DNA of 64,000 nucleotides from Cytobacillus horneckiae (GCF_002835735.1 NZ_PISD01000036.1:1-64000); one strand, 5' to 3'; shown: positions 53,997 to 62,146, numbered from the stretch's first letter. A program made the numbers and translations. The notes: generated by a model from the letters alone, not told the origin.

Positions 53997-54087
53997 CTGA
54001 GTCTCCCTTCCTATTTTGATTAATTAAAGGTTTTAGTTATAAGTTCTTAAATGAAAAAACACATAACTAAATCCTTTATTTTAAAAA

Positions 54088-54195
54088 TGGGGCATTGAAC
54101 CCCTCCTCACATCACACTCTCGACGACTGGCGTCTAAGGCAAATGCCCACAGCATGACCGAGTGCTTCCATTGATAAAGGTAAGGAAACATCACC
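54088..54195 (-). ncRNA. EAR-like (eps-associated) antitermination RNA
   Basis: In the 259-base gap between the kinase and EpsC-like genes, exactly where B. subtilis eps carries the EAR element, the minus strand has a GC-rich structured block unlike its flanks: ATGCTGTGGGCATTTGCC, GACGCCAGTCGTC, GAGGAGGGGTTCAATGCCCC and an ATTTTT run. Helices GGGG/CCCC and GACG/CGTC-type can be drawn. EAR lets RNA polymerase read through the long operon. Call is by position and remembered sequence character; no covariance search was run. Confidence 0.7.
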
Positions 54196-54220
54196 TTTCT
54201 TCTTTTTTAAAAACAATATT

Positions 54221-54236
54221 ATTCTATATAACGAAC
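54221..54236. promoter_or_regulatory. Degenerate SinR-type palindrome after the kinase gene
   Basis: ATTCTATATAACGAAC resembles the 16-base operator at 55700 with a few changes; a lone GTTCTTA stands at 54043. They lie on either side of the EAR-like element. They may be chance in AT-rich DNA. Confidence 0.3.
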
Positions 54237-54255
54237 AACGTAACAAAAAAATAGC

Positions 54256-54909
54256 TTATTTGAATTCCTCATTTAAGATAACCCCGATGATCTCCGACTT
54301 TGCATATTGCAGGACCTTTTTTGCATTGTATGTATGTTCAGCTTTCGTCTTTCCTTTTCGTACAACAAGAACGACACCGTCGCTTACATTGGCTAATATT
54401 TTCGTGTCAGTGACATCTAATAAAGCCGGTGAATCTATTAAGATAATATCGTAAAGCGGACTCACTTTTTCTAGCAATCTTTTCATAATACTTGAGCTTA
54501 ACAGCTCAGATGGGTTAGAAGGGATTTCTCCAGACGGCAATACCTTTAAGCCTGGAATATGAGATGAGACGACCGCGTCTTCGAAAGATGTAAAACCTTT
54601 TAAAACATCGGTTAAACCTAAAGAATAAGGGAGCTTTAATATTTCATGAATGGATGGGTTTCTTAAATTGGCATCAATGAGCAGAACCTTTTCCTTCTGC
54701 TGTGCCATAGAAACGGCTATATTTGCTACAGTTGTTGATTTTCCTTCGTATCTACTCGGAGATGTAACTAAAAGAATGCTATTTTTTTGCTCGCCAATGA
54801 TAAATTGAATATTTGTTCTAATCGTCCTATATTGCTCAGAAATAACGGAATCAGGATGGGAAAAGGTGACCAGATTTCTTCGTTTAGCACTTGTTTTATT
54901 CCATTTCAA
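54256..54909 (-). CDS. EpsB-like BY-kinase (CpsD/CapB family), 217 aa
   Basis: P-loop tyrosine kinase: ISEQYRTIRTNI activation helix, Walker A region TSPSRYEGKSTTVANIA (the usual P-G before EGKST is R-Y), Walker A' VLLIDANLRNP and Walker B IILIDSPALLDVTD. The C-terminus ends VILNEEFK without the usual tyrosine cluster, so autophosphorylation on a Tyr tail is doubtful. It partners with the EpsA-like modulator, whose gene overlaps by 14 bases. Confidence 0.85.
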   Translation of the reverse strand: MKWNKTSAKRRNLVTFSHPDSVISEQYRTIRTNIQFIIGEQKNSILLVTSPSRYEGKSTTVANIAVSMAQQKEKVLLIDANLRNPSIHEILKLPYSLGLTDVLKGFTSFEDAVVSSHIPGLKVLPSGEIPSNPSELLSSSIMKRLLEKVSPLYDIILIDSPALLDVTDTKILANVSDGVVLVVRKGKTKAEHTYNAKKVLQYAKSEIIGVILNEEFK

Positions 54910-55624
54910 TTGTTTCCCCCCTATTCTCGGTCACAGCTCGTTTACTTTGCTTTTTTCTTAAATTTTTATTATCTATTTTTGAAACAGTTCCTATTATTTG
55001 AACCTCTAGCAGCCTTTCAATCTCTCGTTCAGATTTAATCGTATCATCTAATGAATCAAGCAAAAATATTAAGCCAATACCAGCCGCAAAACCAAAAATA
55101 CTTGCCATAACCATTATTGGTATTTGATTGCTTTCATTAATTGGTATTGCATTCAATGTCGCTTCTGACAATACTCTTACATCTTCAAAATCCATTATTT
55201 TGGGTATTTCAGAAATAAATACATCAGCGGTTTTATTGGCGATATTAGCTGCTCTTGAAGGGTCAGTATCTGTCACTGTAATTTTAACGACTTGTGTATC
55301 GTCAATGCTTTCTACAGTAATATTATTTGCCAGGCCGTCTGATGTAGTGGCTAAGTCCAACTGTTCAATTACTTTCTCTAATACGATTGTATCTTTGATT
55401 ATGACCTGAAGCGTGTTCCGATATGCTGCTTCCGCACCAATGATAATATTGGTCGAGCTTTGATAGAGCGGTGTTGTTTTATTCAAACTGCTATACGTAT
55501 AAGCCGCGGCCCCAGCAAGTACAGTAAATAAGATTGCTACCCAAAAGCGCTTTTTAATTACTTTATATAATTCGTATAAGTTAATTTCCTTCGCGCCTTT
55601 GAGGTCATCAGTAAATCGGCTCAT
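54896..55624 (-). CDS. EpsA-like Wzz/YveK chain-length modulator, 242 aa
   Basis: Two membrane helices (about 29-49 and 180-200) enclose an extracellular Wzz-type domain starting LYQSSTNIIIGAEAAY; the cytoplasmic tail KNLRKKQSKRAVTEN activates the kinase in relatives. INLYELYKVIKKRFWVAILF is the typical opening. First gene of the exopolysaccharide operon, ATG 55624 after AAGGTGG. The promoter with SinR-type palindromes lies 70-100 bases upstream. Confidence 0.88.
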   Translation of the reverse strand: MSRFTDDLKGAKEINLYELYKVIKKRFWVAILFTVLAGAAAYTYSSLNKTTPLYQSSTNIIIGAEAAYRNTLQVIIKDTIVLEKVIEQLDLATTSDGLANNITVESIDDTQVVKITVTDTDPSRAANIANKTADVFISEIPKIMDFEDVRVLSEATLNAIPINESNQIPIMVMASIFGFAAGIGLIFLLDSLDDTIKSEREIERLLEVQIIGTVSKIDNKNLRKKQSKRAVTENRGETIEME

Positions 55625-55645
55625 TATTAACCACCTTATTTCATC

Positions 55646-55722
55646 GTTCTAAATAAAGAACAAAATGATAAAAAAATAAAGTTCTTAAGATATATAATAG
55701 TTCTATATAAAGAACATGTCAA
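55646..55722 (-). promoter_or_regulatory. Exopolysaccharide operon promoter with SinR-type operators
   Basis: On the minus strand TTGACA (55722-55717) and TATTAT (55699-55694) are separated by exactly 17 bases, and that spacer contains the palindrome GTTCTATATAAAGAAC (55700-55715). A half-site GTTCTTA stands at 55681 and a second palindrome GTTCTAAATAAAGAAC at 55646-55661. A repressor bound in the spacer would directly block polymerase. Half-sites match the SinR consensus GTTCTYT. Confidence 0.8.
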
Positions 55723-55764
55723 TATATTTTCTCTTCCGCTTATGAAATTCGCCCTAGAAAATTA

Positions 55765-56946
55765 CTATATTTTGATATTTTTTAAGGTGGATTTCCGCGT
55801 CTTCCTCCAAATCCAAATGATTGGCTTTAGCGGGAAGTATAAAAAATGCAATCGTTTCGGCAATGGTAAGGTTTCCGCATCTGTATACAAAGGGTGCAAT
55901 ATCATCAAGCTATGCAATAATTTCTGTTCAAGATTCATAAGAGAGAAAAGATGTAAAGCATGATATTTAGCTACATCTCTAGGCACAGGTTCACTATGAA
56001 GATTCACTCGTGTTTTTAAATAAAATAATGCTTGATCGGCTAATTTAAGTGACTGAGATGAGATGAAGGATTGTGCTTCTTTAGGTAAGTCTGTTTGAAA
56101 CAGGGACGAGGACAAGATCAGTGCTTGGCCTGCAACCTTCCTATATTTAAATTGAGTAATATGACCGTCGATTTTATCCCAATTTAATTCGCTGTTAATT
56201 AGCTCGTGAATATCTCTCAGCCATCTCAGACGCGACCATCCATGTCTTGCTCCATGCGTAACAAGAAAATAAAACAAATCCTCACTACCTAGCATAAATA
56301 ATGTACACTTTTCATGGATATGACTTTTCCTTCTTCTCTCCCAAAGCTCTGAAAATGCCGGTTCATTACTTGGAGCCGGATTAAGCCTCCAGTGAACTTC
56401 AACCTTTGTGCCATGCTGCTCATGAAAATAAGTATAATGATGATGCCGCCATTTCCAATCATTTAACACAGTTTTTATATAATCATCCTTTTGATAACCT
56501 AGTGATTTCATTATCCTATCAGCTGTTTGCATATCGTCTATTTTAATAAGTAAATCTATATCTCCACAAGTTCGCAATGATAAGTCTCCATATAATTCTT
56601 TTGCAAGGATAGGGCCTTTTAAAAAGAGCGTATCGATTCCTTTTTGACCAAATTGTTCATTAATTAACTCCATTTGTGATGTGAGATGAAGCATATAAAA
56701 GGTATTTTTTCTATATCTATTTTCTAATGAATTTATTACATATGACGGGATTTCCCAATCCTTAAGATTTGATAGTTGAGTGTATATTAGCGGAAATAAT
56801 CTATGATGCATTGTGAATTCCAGAAATGAAGACCAATCTTTCTTTGTTAGATCTTGATACCGCTGCCCATTTTTAGTCATGATAGACAATATAAGCTGCA
56901 TTTCTGATGGCAATTGTTCCAAATTCAAGCTTATATCCTTTTCCAT
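55765..56946 (-). CDS. Nucleotidyltransferase-family protein of the lasso operon, 393 aa
   Basis: AAAGGAG before ATG 56946 fixes the start. NTP_transf_5-type: TCGDIDLLIKIDDMQTADRI carries the G-D-x-D metal motif, later HHYTYFHEQHGTKVEVHWRL and HGARHGWSRLRWLRDIHELI. Such proteins recur in paeninodin-type lasso clusters, where a role in tailoring the phosphorylated C-terminal Ser has been proposed. It is the last gene of the operon; its stop is only 43 bases from the -35 of the exopolysaccharide promoter. Confidence 0.8.
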   Translation of the reverse strand: MEKDISLNLEQLPSEMQLILSIMTKNGQRYQDLTKKDWSSFLEFTMHHRLFPLIYTQLSNLKDWEIPSYVINSLENRYRKNTFYMLHLTSQMELINEQFGQKGIDTLFLKGPILAKELYGDLSLRTCGDIDLLIKIDDMQTADRIMKSLGYQKDDYIKTVLNDWKWRHHHYTYFHEQHGTKVEVHWRLNPAPSNEPAFSELWERRRKSHIHEKCTLFMLGSEDLFYFLVTHGARHGWSRLRWLRDIHELINSELNWDKIDGHITQFKYRKVAGQALILSSSLFQTDLPKEAQSFISSQSLKLADQALFYLKTRVNLHSEPVPRDVAKYHALHLFSLMNLEQKLLHSLMILHPLYTDAETLPLPKRLHFLYFPLKPIIWIWRKTRKSTLKNIKI

Positions 56947-56947
56947 G

Positions 56948-57409
56948 TTATTCTCCTTTGCCATTTGTTATGTTGGCAAATGTTCCAACAATCGTAAACC
57001 CGCTCATTTCCTCTGCACCTGATACATAAAATTGCCCGCTTCTAAGCCAGGCATGAGCGCTTAAGCGCCCCTTTTCATCCTTTCCAGTCCCCAAGTATAG
57101 TGTGCTATCGATTTTCCGCCTTTCAAGCATTTTCATTCCAGCAATAGCCTTAACTAAGCATTGGCTTTCCCAAAATGTATATGCGCTCATATGGTGAATC
57201 GCATTGGATATATTCTTTATTTCCTTCAAATGTGTACTCGATTCATAGCTCGTTTCTTTCATATAACATCCTAATAGATGAGATTTTTTATTAAAGGGAA
57301 ACAATTTAAAAATTCTCCCGTAAGCTAAGTAGGCATAAGCTTCTATGTAGAGCTTTTTTATATCCCAATCCAATAAAAAGAAAGTTGTTATTTTTTGCGC
57401 TACATTCAT
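56948..57409 (-). CDS. Lasso leader peptidase B2 (transglutaminase-like), 153 aa
   Basis: B2 family pattern: catalytic Cys in WESQCLVKAIAGMKMLERR, His in LSAHAWLRSG with the following acidic residues, as in Transglut_core3 lasso proteases. It cuts the leader before the core residue, guided by the B1/RRE protein whose gene lies three bases upstream. The overall length is normal. Confidence 0.88.
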   Translation of the reverse strand: MNVAQKITTFFLLDWDIKKLYIEAYAYLAYGRIFKLFPFNKKSHLLGCYMKETSYESSTHLKEIKNISNAIHHMSAYTFWESQCLVKAIAGMKMLERRKIDSTLYLGTGKDEKGRLSAHAWLRSGQFYVSGAEEMSGFTIVGTFANITNGKGE

Positions 57410-57412
57410 TTC

Positions 57413-57709
57413 TTAATCACACTTCATTTCTATTAATTTCTCTGTATGCAGATGAAGAAGAAAGTTAATGACCTCCTCTTCACATTTTTCACGATCGACA
57501 TCATAATAATTAAGTAAATCTGCAATAATCTGTCCAATTTCAACAGGTTCACTCATTCGCTCCCAAATATCACCGCCAATCGTGCCTAAGTTATAATATT
57601 TTCCATTTCCAATATTGAGCATGACCTTCTCCCCGCCCATATCACTGACAATATTCCCTTTTACTTGCTGCACTTTCTCTTTAAAAAGCAACACATTTTC
57701 TTTATTCAT
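57413..57709 (-). CDS. Lasso B1 protein (PqqD-like RRE), 98 aa
   Basis: PqqD-like RiPP recognition element: GEKVMLNIGNGKYYNLGTIG, GDIWERMSEPVEIGQIIADL and a winged-helix tail. It binds the leader (W-x-x-P-x-L motif) and presents it to B2. ATGA overlap with the kinase gene upstream shows coupling. Confidence 0.88.
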   Translation of the reverse strand: MNKENVLLFKEKVQQVKGNIVSDMGGEKVMLNIGNGKYYNLGTIGGDIWERMSEPVEIGQIIADLLNYYDVDREKCEEEVINFLLHLHTEKLIEMKCD

Positions 57710-58638
57710 TTTTTCACTCCCTCAAATATTGATTCAAGCAGTTTGTCTGCTAAATAATAAGCAGTAAACCCAGTTTCATTCCTTGTTAATCTATATATTT
57801 TAGTATTCTCTGAAATTTTTGCTGATAATTGAAAATGCCATTCTGTTAAGTTTAATCGTTCAACTAGAAATTGACGGTAAGTATGTGTATATAAAGTATG
57901 CAATTTGTTCAAGCCTACAACTGGCTCTTGTTTTAAAGTTCCAGTATCGGTTTTGACCAATTCGAATATCCCCCCTAGCGGAAGTACTTCAGATGAAAAT
58001 TGTGTATGAACCGGGACAGCAAACTTGGATTCTCTGTCAGCAATGGGACGGTAATCTTCAGAAGCCATTGCAAATGCATCCAAGCTTTTTTGCCATAGTT
58101 TTTGCTGTGGATATGCAGGGGTGACAACTGCCTGATTAGTGTTTGAAAGAGTAACTGCAATGACATCGTCGCTTAATAATTGATACCCTTTGCTAAGCAA
58201 TGCTGATGCTAACGTTGATTTTCCAGCCCCAGATTCGCCGACAATTAAATAGGCTTGGTTATTTATCTTAACTGCACTTCCATGAAGCGGAAGTATTTTT
58301 CTCTGCATTAAAATAATTCCCATGCATGAGCCTAGAACAAAAAGGCGGATTTTATCAAATGAAGCATTCTCTATTGGCGAAACAGTAATTTTATTCCCCT
58401 TTTCAATATGGTAAATCGCTGTGTCAGGCACTTCAAATAAAACTGAATGATCTTGCATTACATTAAATTTATTCTGCTTTCCATATTTACTCCATAGCCC
58501 GGTCAAATCATTCACTTTTATTTGAACATCGGCTTCTGTTATAGACTGTCTATCTATCATTAATTCCGGCAGTGGCATTGAACTTTGCAAATGCAAACCG
58601 AATGCAAAATACATATAGGTTTTTATTGTAGTTAACAT
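57706..58638 (-). CDS. HPr-kinase-like lasso peptide kinase (PadeK-like), 310 aa
   Basis: GGAGG precedes ATG 58638. The C-terminal half is HPr-kinase-like: P-loop VGESGAGKSTLASALL, preceded by LHGSAVKI with the His, followed by YQLLSDDVIAV with paired Asp. In paeninodin clusters this kinase phosphorylates the C-terminal Ser of the precursor; the precursor here ends in Ser. The N-terminal domain is unassigned. A terminator-like hairpin lies between the precursor and this gene. Confidence 0.86.
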   Translation of the reverse strand: MLTTIKTYMYFAFGLHLQSSMPLPELMIDRQSITEADVQIKVNDLTGLWSKYGKQNKFNVMQDHSVLFEVPDTAIYHIEKGNKITVSPIENASFDKIRLFVLGSCMGIILMQRKILPLHGSAVKINNQAYLIVGESGAGKSTLASALLSKGYQLLSDDVIAVTLSNTNQAVVTPAYPQQKLWQKSLDAFAMASEDYRPIADRESKFAVPVHTQFSSEVLPLGGIFELVKTDTGTLKQEPVVGLNKLHTLYTHTYRQFLVERLNLTEWHFQLSAKISENTKIYRLTRNETGFTAYYLADKLLESIFEGVKK

Positions 58639-58660
58639 AGAACCTCCAAACAAAACTTAG

Positions 58661-58695
58661 TAAAAACCCTCATACTTTTTAGATGGGTACGAGGG
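58661..58695 (-). terminator. Hairpin between lasso precursor and kinase gene
   Basis: CCCTCGTAC pairs with GTATGAGGG (one G-U) and is followed by TTTTTACT on the minus strand. A partial terminator here would leave the precursor and cyclase more abundant than the downstream enzymes. Confidence 0.7.
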
Positions 58696-58723
58696 CAGCA
58701 ACAAAAATAGGAAGACACTTAGT

Positions 58724-58849
58724 TTAGCTGAATTTTACTGGATCATCCGGATCTGGCTGAACTGAATCCGGTGTTTTCCGGCCAGGTCCCGCCATTGTCA
58801 TTTTCATATCAAGCACTTCTAATGTCGGCTTTTGCCAATGCTTCTTCAT
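58724..58849 (-). CDS. Paeninodin-type lasso peptide precursor, 41 aa
   Basis: GGGAGGGGGTG before ATG 58849. The leader has W5-x-x-P8-x-L10-E (RRE contact) and T18 at position -2. The core from A20 is AGPGRKTPD at its start, so ring closure would join A1 to D9, as in paeninodin (AGP-G-x-x-T-P-D). It ends in Phe-Ser; the terminal Ser is the expected phosphorylation site of the neighbouring kinase. The start lies four bases after the cyclase stop. All enzyme types needed are adjacent except an exporter. Confidence 0.9.
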   Translation of the reverse strand: MKKHWQKPTLEVLDMKMTMAGPGRKTPDSVQPDPDDPVKFS

Positions 58850-58853
58850 ACAA

Positions 58854-60770
58854 TCACCCCCTCCCAATTAAAAAGCGATGCAAAATCAAGCTCCTCATTA
58901 ATATCTTCATTTCATATTCAAAAGCTAAGCTTGCATCCGGATGTTTGATCTTCGCTAATGCGTCTGTTAAAACTTCTTTATTTAGCAACTCTTGAATGAG
59001 TGGATTCTCTATCATTTTTTTAATTTCATCTGTGAACTGTTCCCAAGCTGGCATCATGCGATGGACGCCGTCTGCACCTTGGACGCCCCTCGTTTCGTCA
59101 TTTAAACGGATATTGTCAGGAAGATAGCCTTTAACAGCTCTTCTTATGAGTGCCCGGTCCATTCCTTTGCGGACGAATTGATCATCAGGAATAGACAGAC
59201 AGTAGCGAATCACGCGCAAATCATCAGTAGGATCTCTTTGTACAGGCCCATATCTTAGCGCCATTTTCGCACCGTAAGTCCCCGTTGTATTCCAATAGTA
59301 AAGCTGTTGAAATTGATTCTGCCTCACTTTGTATGCATCGCTACTCATCTTACCTGCAGGATCTATTCCATTCATCCGCAATCTCTCAAAAACTCCTGTT
59401 TCTTTTGCAAAATTCCTGTTTATAAAAATGGGAAATAAATCCTCTTTTTTATAAGTCGTTGGCATGAGCTTCCGATTAACGACAACAGATACAATCCGTT
59501 TTCTTCCTATCCCTGATTGGCGGCTATAAGCTTGCACTTCCTGATAAAACTTCAACCACTTCATTCTTTTTATAAGTCGGGCATAATAATCAATGCTCGG
59601 CCCCCATGAAACGGTCCAATTTCCTCTCTGGCCATTTAAGAGCACACCAACATTCATCTCAGCAGCCTTTTGATAGATTCCTCTAAGCCAATATGTATTC
59701 TCAAAAAATTTATAGGGCATTTCCAAAGTATGTAGCCACTCATCTATTTCGGTGTAAGGATTGCGTTCTGATACTGAAACATAGTTTGGAGATAAATTAG
59801 AATGATATTGAAGGGTTGATTCTATATATGGTCTTTCATTGGCTATTCTGCTTTTATGTGTCCAGTCTTCAAAATCATGAACAGGCACAAAGCTAAATGT
59901 ATGCAACTGCTCGCCGATTAATGATTTTCCGGCAAATGCCGCAACTGAGCCCGAATCAAGCCCACCGCTTAAATGTGCCCCCTTCTTTTTAAATGTCCGC
60001 AATTTAGATTGAATCGCCGACTGAAACACGTCTTGAAACGCTTCAATATATTCATCATCCTTTTTTAGCCTTAATTTATTTCTTTCATTTAATGTACAAT
60101 ACCTTTTCAGCTTGATGCCTCCAGCAGTTACTGTGATTGAATGAGAGGGAGCTAATTGAAAAACTTCTTTATATACCGTCGCTGATGTATCAACCGACTC
60201 AAACATACCAGGATTAGCAATAAACTCTGCGATCCATTGCGGATTTAAATCATCATTTATATATGGAAGCGATAAAAGACCGCTCACAGTTGTCGAAAAG
60301 GCAAACCGTTCATTTTGCGATGTGTAATAAAGCGTGCGTGTACCGGAAAAATCCCTTGCACCAAATAATTTGTTATTCCTCTCATCCCATACCATAAAAG
60401 CAAAGTCGCCAACCAAGTATGCTGGACATTCCTCTCCCCATTTAAAATAGGCGAGCAGCACGAGCTGACTATCAGATATTTTCTGTTGATCGTCTTTATG
60501 CACTTGCAATTTTTCAAATAATTCCCCACGATTGTCAATAATTGCGTCTGCTGTAATCGCTAAGCCTCTTTCATAATCATAAAATGGCAATAATTCATGA
60601 ATTGATTCAGGCGTAATCCATTGTAAACAGCAGCCAAGAAAGATATGCTCTTTGCTCCACACGGCTGTTTGATCTACTGGAAAATTTCGAAATGCCTGCA
60701 TCATTCCTTCGCTATGTTGATAAGGAACAGGGTCATTATTTTGGTGAAGGATTCCTGCAATGGCAGACAT
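58854..60770 (-). CDS. Lasso cyclase (asparagine-synthase-like, C protein), 638 aa
   Basis: GGAGGAGTGAG precedes ATG 60770. An N-terminal glutamine-amidotransferase-like domain starts MSAIAG rather than MCG, so the nucleophilic Cys is absent, as expected for lasso cyclases that do not use glutamine. The AsnB ATP-pyrophosphatase domain has HLSGGLDSGSVAAF. It adenylates the ring Asp side chain and closes the macrolactam. First gene of the lasso operon, with an attenuator-like hairpin and two SinR-type palindromes upstream. Confidence 0.9.
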   Translation of the reverse strand: MSAIAGILHQNNDPVPYQHSEGMMQAFRNFPVDQTAVWSKEHIFLGCCLQWITPESIHELLPFYDYERGLAITADAIIDNRGELFEKLQVHKDDQQKISDSQLVLLAYFKWGEECPAYLVGDFAFMVWDERNNKLFGARDFSGTRTLYYTSQNERFAFSTTVSGLLSLPYINDDLNPQWIAEFIANPGMFESVDTSATVYKEVFQLAPSHSITVTAGGIKLKRYCTLNERNKLRLKKDDEYIEAFQDVFQSAIQSKLRTFKKKGAHLSGGLDSGSVAAFAGKSLIGEQLHTFSFVPVHDFEDWTHKSRIANERPYIESTLQYHSNLSPNYVSVSERNPYTEIDEWLHTLEMPYKFFENTYWLRGIYQKAAEMNVGVLLNGQRGNWTVSWGPSIDYYARLIKRMKWLKFYQEVQAYSRQSGIGRKRIVSVVVNRKLMPTTYKKEDLFPIFINRNFAKETGVFERLRMNGIDPAGKMSSDAYKVRQNQFQQLYYWNTTGTYGAKMALRYGPVQRDPTDDLRVIRYCLSIPDDQFVRKGMDRALIRRAVKGYLPDNIRLNDETRGVQGADGVHRMMPAWEQFTDEIKKMIENPLIQELLNKEVLTDALAKIKHPDASLAFEYEMKILMRSLILHRFLIGRG

Positions 60771-60787
60771 CTCACTCCTCCTTTGTT

Positions 60788-60803
60788 GTTCTTTTTAAAG
60801 AAT
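60788..60803. promoter_or_regulatory. SinR-type palindrome before the lasso cyclase
   Basis: GTTCTTTTTAAAGAAT has two GTTCTTT-type halves (one terminal mismatch) and lies 18 bases from the cyclase start codon. Confidence 0.55.
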
Positions 60804-60810
60804 CACCTAA

Positions 60811-60842
60811 TTAAAAAAAAGAAAGCAATTATGTTAAATTGC
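60811..60842 (-). terminator. Leader terminator (attenuator-like) before the lasso operon
   Basis: On the minus strand GCAATT-TAACAT-AATTGC is followed by TTTCTTTTTTTT. The stem is only six bp, but it stands between promoter and first gene, as in the exporter leader. Confidence 0.5.
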
Positions 60843-60860
60843 AACTATCAAACTATTTTA

Positions 60861-60916
60861 GTTCTATATAAAGAACGATATAAGTATAAATTACCATCGC
60901 TTATTAAAGATGTCAA
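60861..60916 (-). promoter_or_regulatory. Lasso operon promoter with SinR-type operator
   Basis: On the minus strand TTGACA (60916-60911), 17 bases, TAATTT (60893-60888). A few bases past the expected start point is GTTCTATATAAAGAAC (60861-60876), identical to the palindrome in the exopolysaccharide promoter spacer. Confidence 0.7.
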
Positions 60917-60973
60917 CCAAGTTTTTCTAGTTTTATGATGACAAAATTTTTGCTTGGAATATTACACATAATT

Positions 60974-61017
60974 TTTAAAAAAATAAATGCATGTCCCTTC
61001 ATTTAAATGACATGCAT
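60974..61017 (-). terminator. Terminator after the endonuclease gene
   Basis: ATGCATGTC and GACATGCAT form a nine-bp perfect stem; on the minus strand TTTATTTTTTT follows. The rest of 60917-61122 contains no gene I can support. Confidence 0.7.
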
Positions 61018-61122
61018 CTCTTTTCGGCGAATAAGCTCATTTTATTCTGCTGTAGTTCCTCTTTTGACTCTCTTTCAGCGGAATAAATCCCGGTTACTTC
61101 CAGCTTAACTGCCTGAAGCTTT

Positions 61123-61962
61123 TTATTCACCCCAAATCTCTTCTGCCCATTCAGGATTGTCTATAAACGGATTTCTATTATATTGATATTCTTCAAAAAT
61201 GAGATTGTTTCTTTTCCTCTCAAAATCATCAACTGGGTCCTGTTCATGCCATTCTAATAGCACAGAGAGTTTTCCATGATAGGGCTGCCTGCCATTGTTT
61301 ACTTTATCATTCAATTCTAAATCGAGTTCGCCATCCTGTCCTTCGTAACGAACATCCATATAGAAAAGCATTCTTGCTACATCACCTTTCATTTCATCTC
61401 TTGGCTCCCATGAGTCTCCGTCATAGAAGTTCCCCAATGCTTCAGCATGCTCTTTGCCGCCATTATCAAAGTCTAAATTCCCTCTTGAGCTATTCACACT
61501 TACATCTGTTGGGCGAAGGTGATGAATATCTGTTCCGGCACCTTTCTCAGTTCCGAAGCCGCCATGAGATTTTGCCCAAATATGCTCGCGGTTCCAATCA
61601 TCTGGATGAGGACCGTTTGTCGACTTGTCCTGTGATCTTCCAGTATAAAATAACATAATGTGATCCTCATTGTTCGGATCTTCATCTGTTTTCTTTAATG
61701 CTTCCCAAACCTCAGCATAAGTCAGTTCGTGGTGGCCGCTTATAATCTCATGAAGAGCTGTTTTTAATTCCTCTCCTGCTTTCCCTATCGCGTTTTCATA
61801 GTATGTCTCATCATATTCATGTATATGCTTCTCATTGTTTGAATCATCAAACATCTGCAGTTCATTCATATTAGGTGCAATGATCGCTGAAACAATGCAA
61901 ATCACAATAATGAATGGAACTAGAAATTTAGGAATCTTTCTTTTTTCACTCAATAAAGCCAT
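61123..61962 (-). CDS. Secreted endonuclease I-family nuclease, 279 aa
   Basis: An N-terminal hydrophobic anchor/signal (VPFIIVICIVSAIIAP, residues 15-30) precedes a spacer and an endonuclease I (EndA/Bsn) domain: RSQDKSTNGPHPDDWNREHI and WAKSHGGFGTEKGAGTDIHH, the beta-beta-alpha metal His/Asn catalytic region, and NSSRGNLDFDNGGKEH. It degrades extracellular DNA or RNA nonspecifically and may affect extracellular DNA in biofilms (inference from neighbourhood). Start ATG 61962. Confidence 0.85.
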   Translation of the reverse strand: MALLSEKRKIPKFLVPFIIVICIVSAIIAPNMNELQMFDDSNNEKHIHEYDETYYENAIGKAGEELKTALHEIISGHHELTYAEVWEALKKTDEDPNNEDHIMLFYTGRSQDKSTNGPHPDDWNREHIWAKSHGGFGTEKGAGTDIHHLRPTDVSVNSSRGNLDFDNGGKEHAEALGNFYDGDSWEPRDEMKGDVARMLFYMDVRYEGQDGELDLELNDKVNNGRQPYHGKLSVLLEWHEQDPVDDFERKRNNLIFEEYQYNRNPFIDNPEWAEEIWGE

Positions 61963-62101
61963 CTCCTGTCTATGTATCTCGGAGCTTCTATTATGGATGA
62001 AAAAAAATAAACTATCCAGTGAAAAATGACGCAGGATTTATTCGAGCAGCTCAAGTAATTCGTTTGGCTACTTCACATGCAAACAAACATGACTCCATGT
62101 C

Positions 62102-62140
62102 AAAATAAAGAGAGCTGCTTTGATAAAGCAGCTCTCTTTT
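62102..62140 (-). terminator. Terminator of the SDR gene
   Basis: AAAGAGAGCTGCTT and AAGCAGCTCTCTTT form a long perfect stem with a small loop; U-runs on both sides, so it can act bidirectionally. Confidence 0.85.
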
Positions 62141-62146
62141 CATATA

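Noticed and set aside
58854..60770. Ordinary asparagine synthetase
   Set aside because: The N-terminal Cys nucleophile is replaced by Ser and the gene overlaps a lasso gene set.
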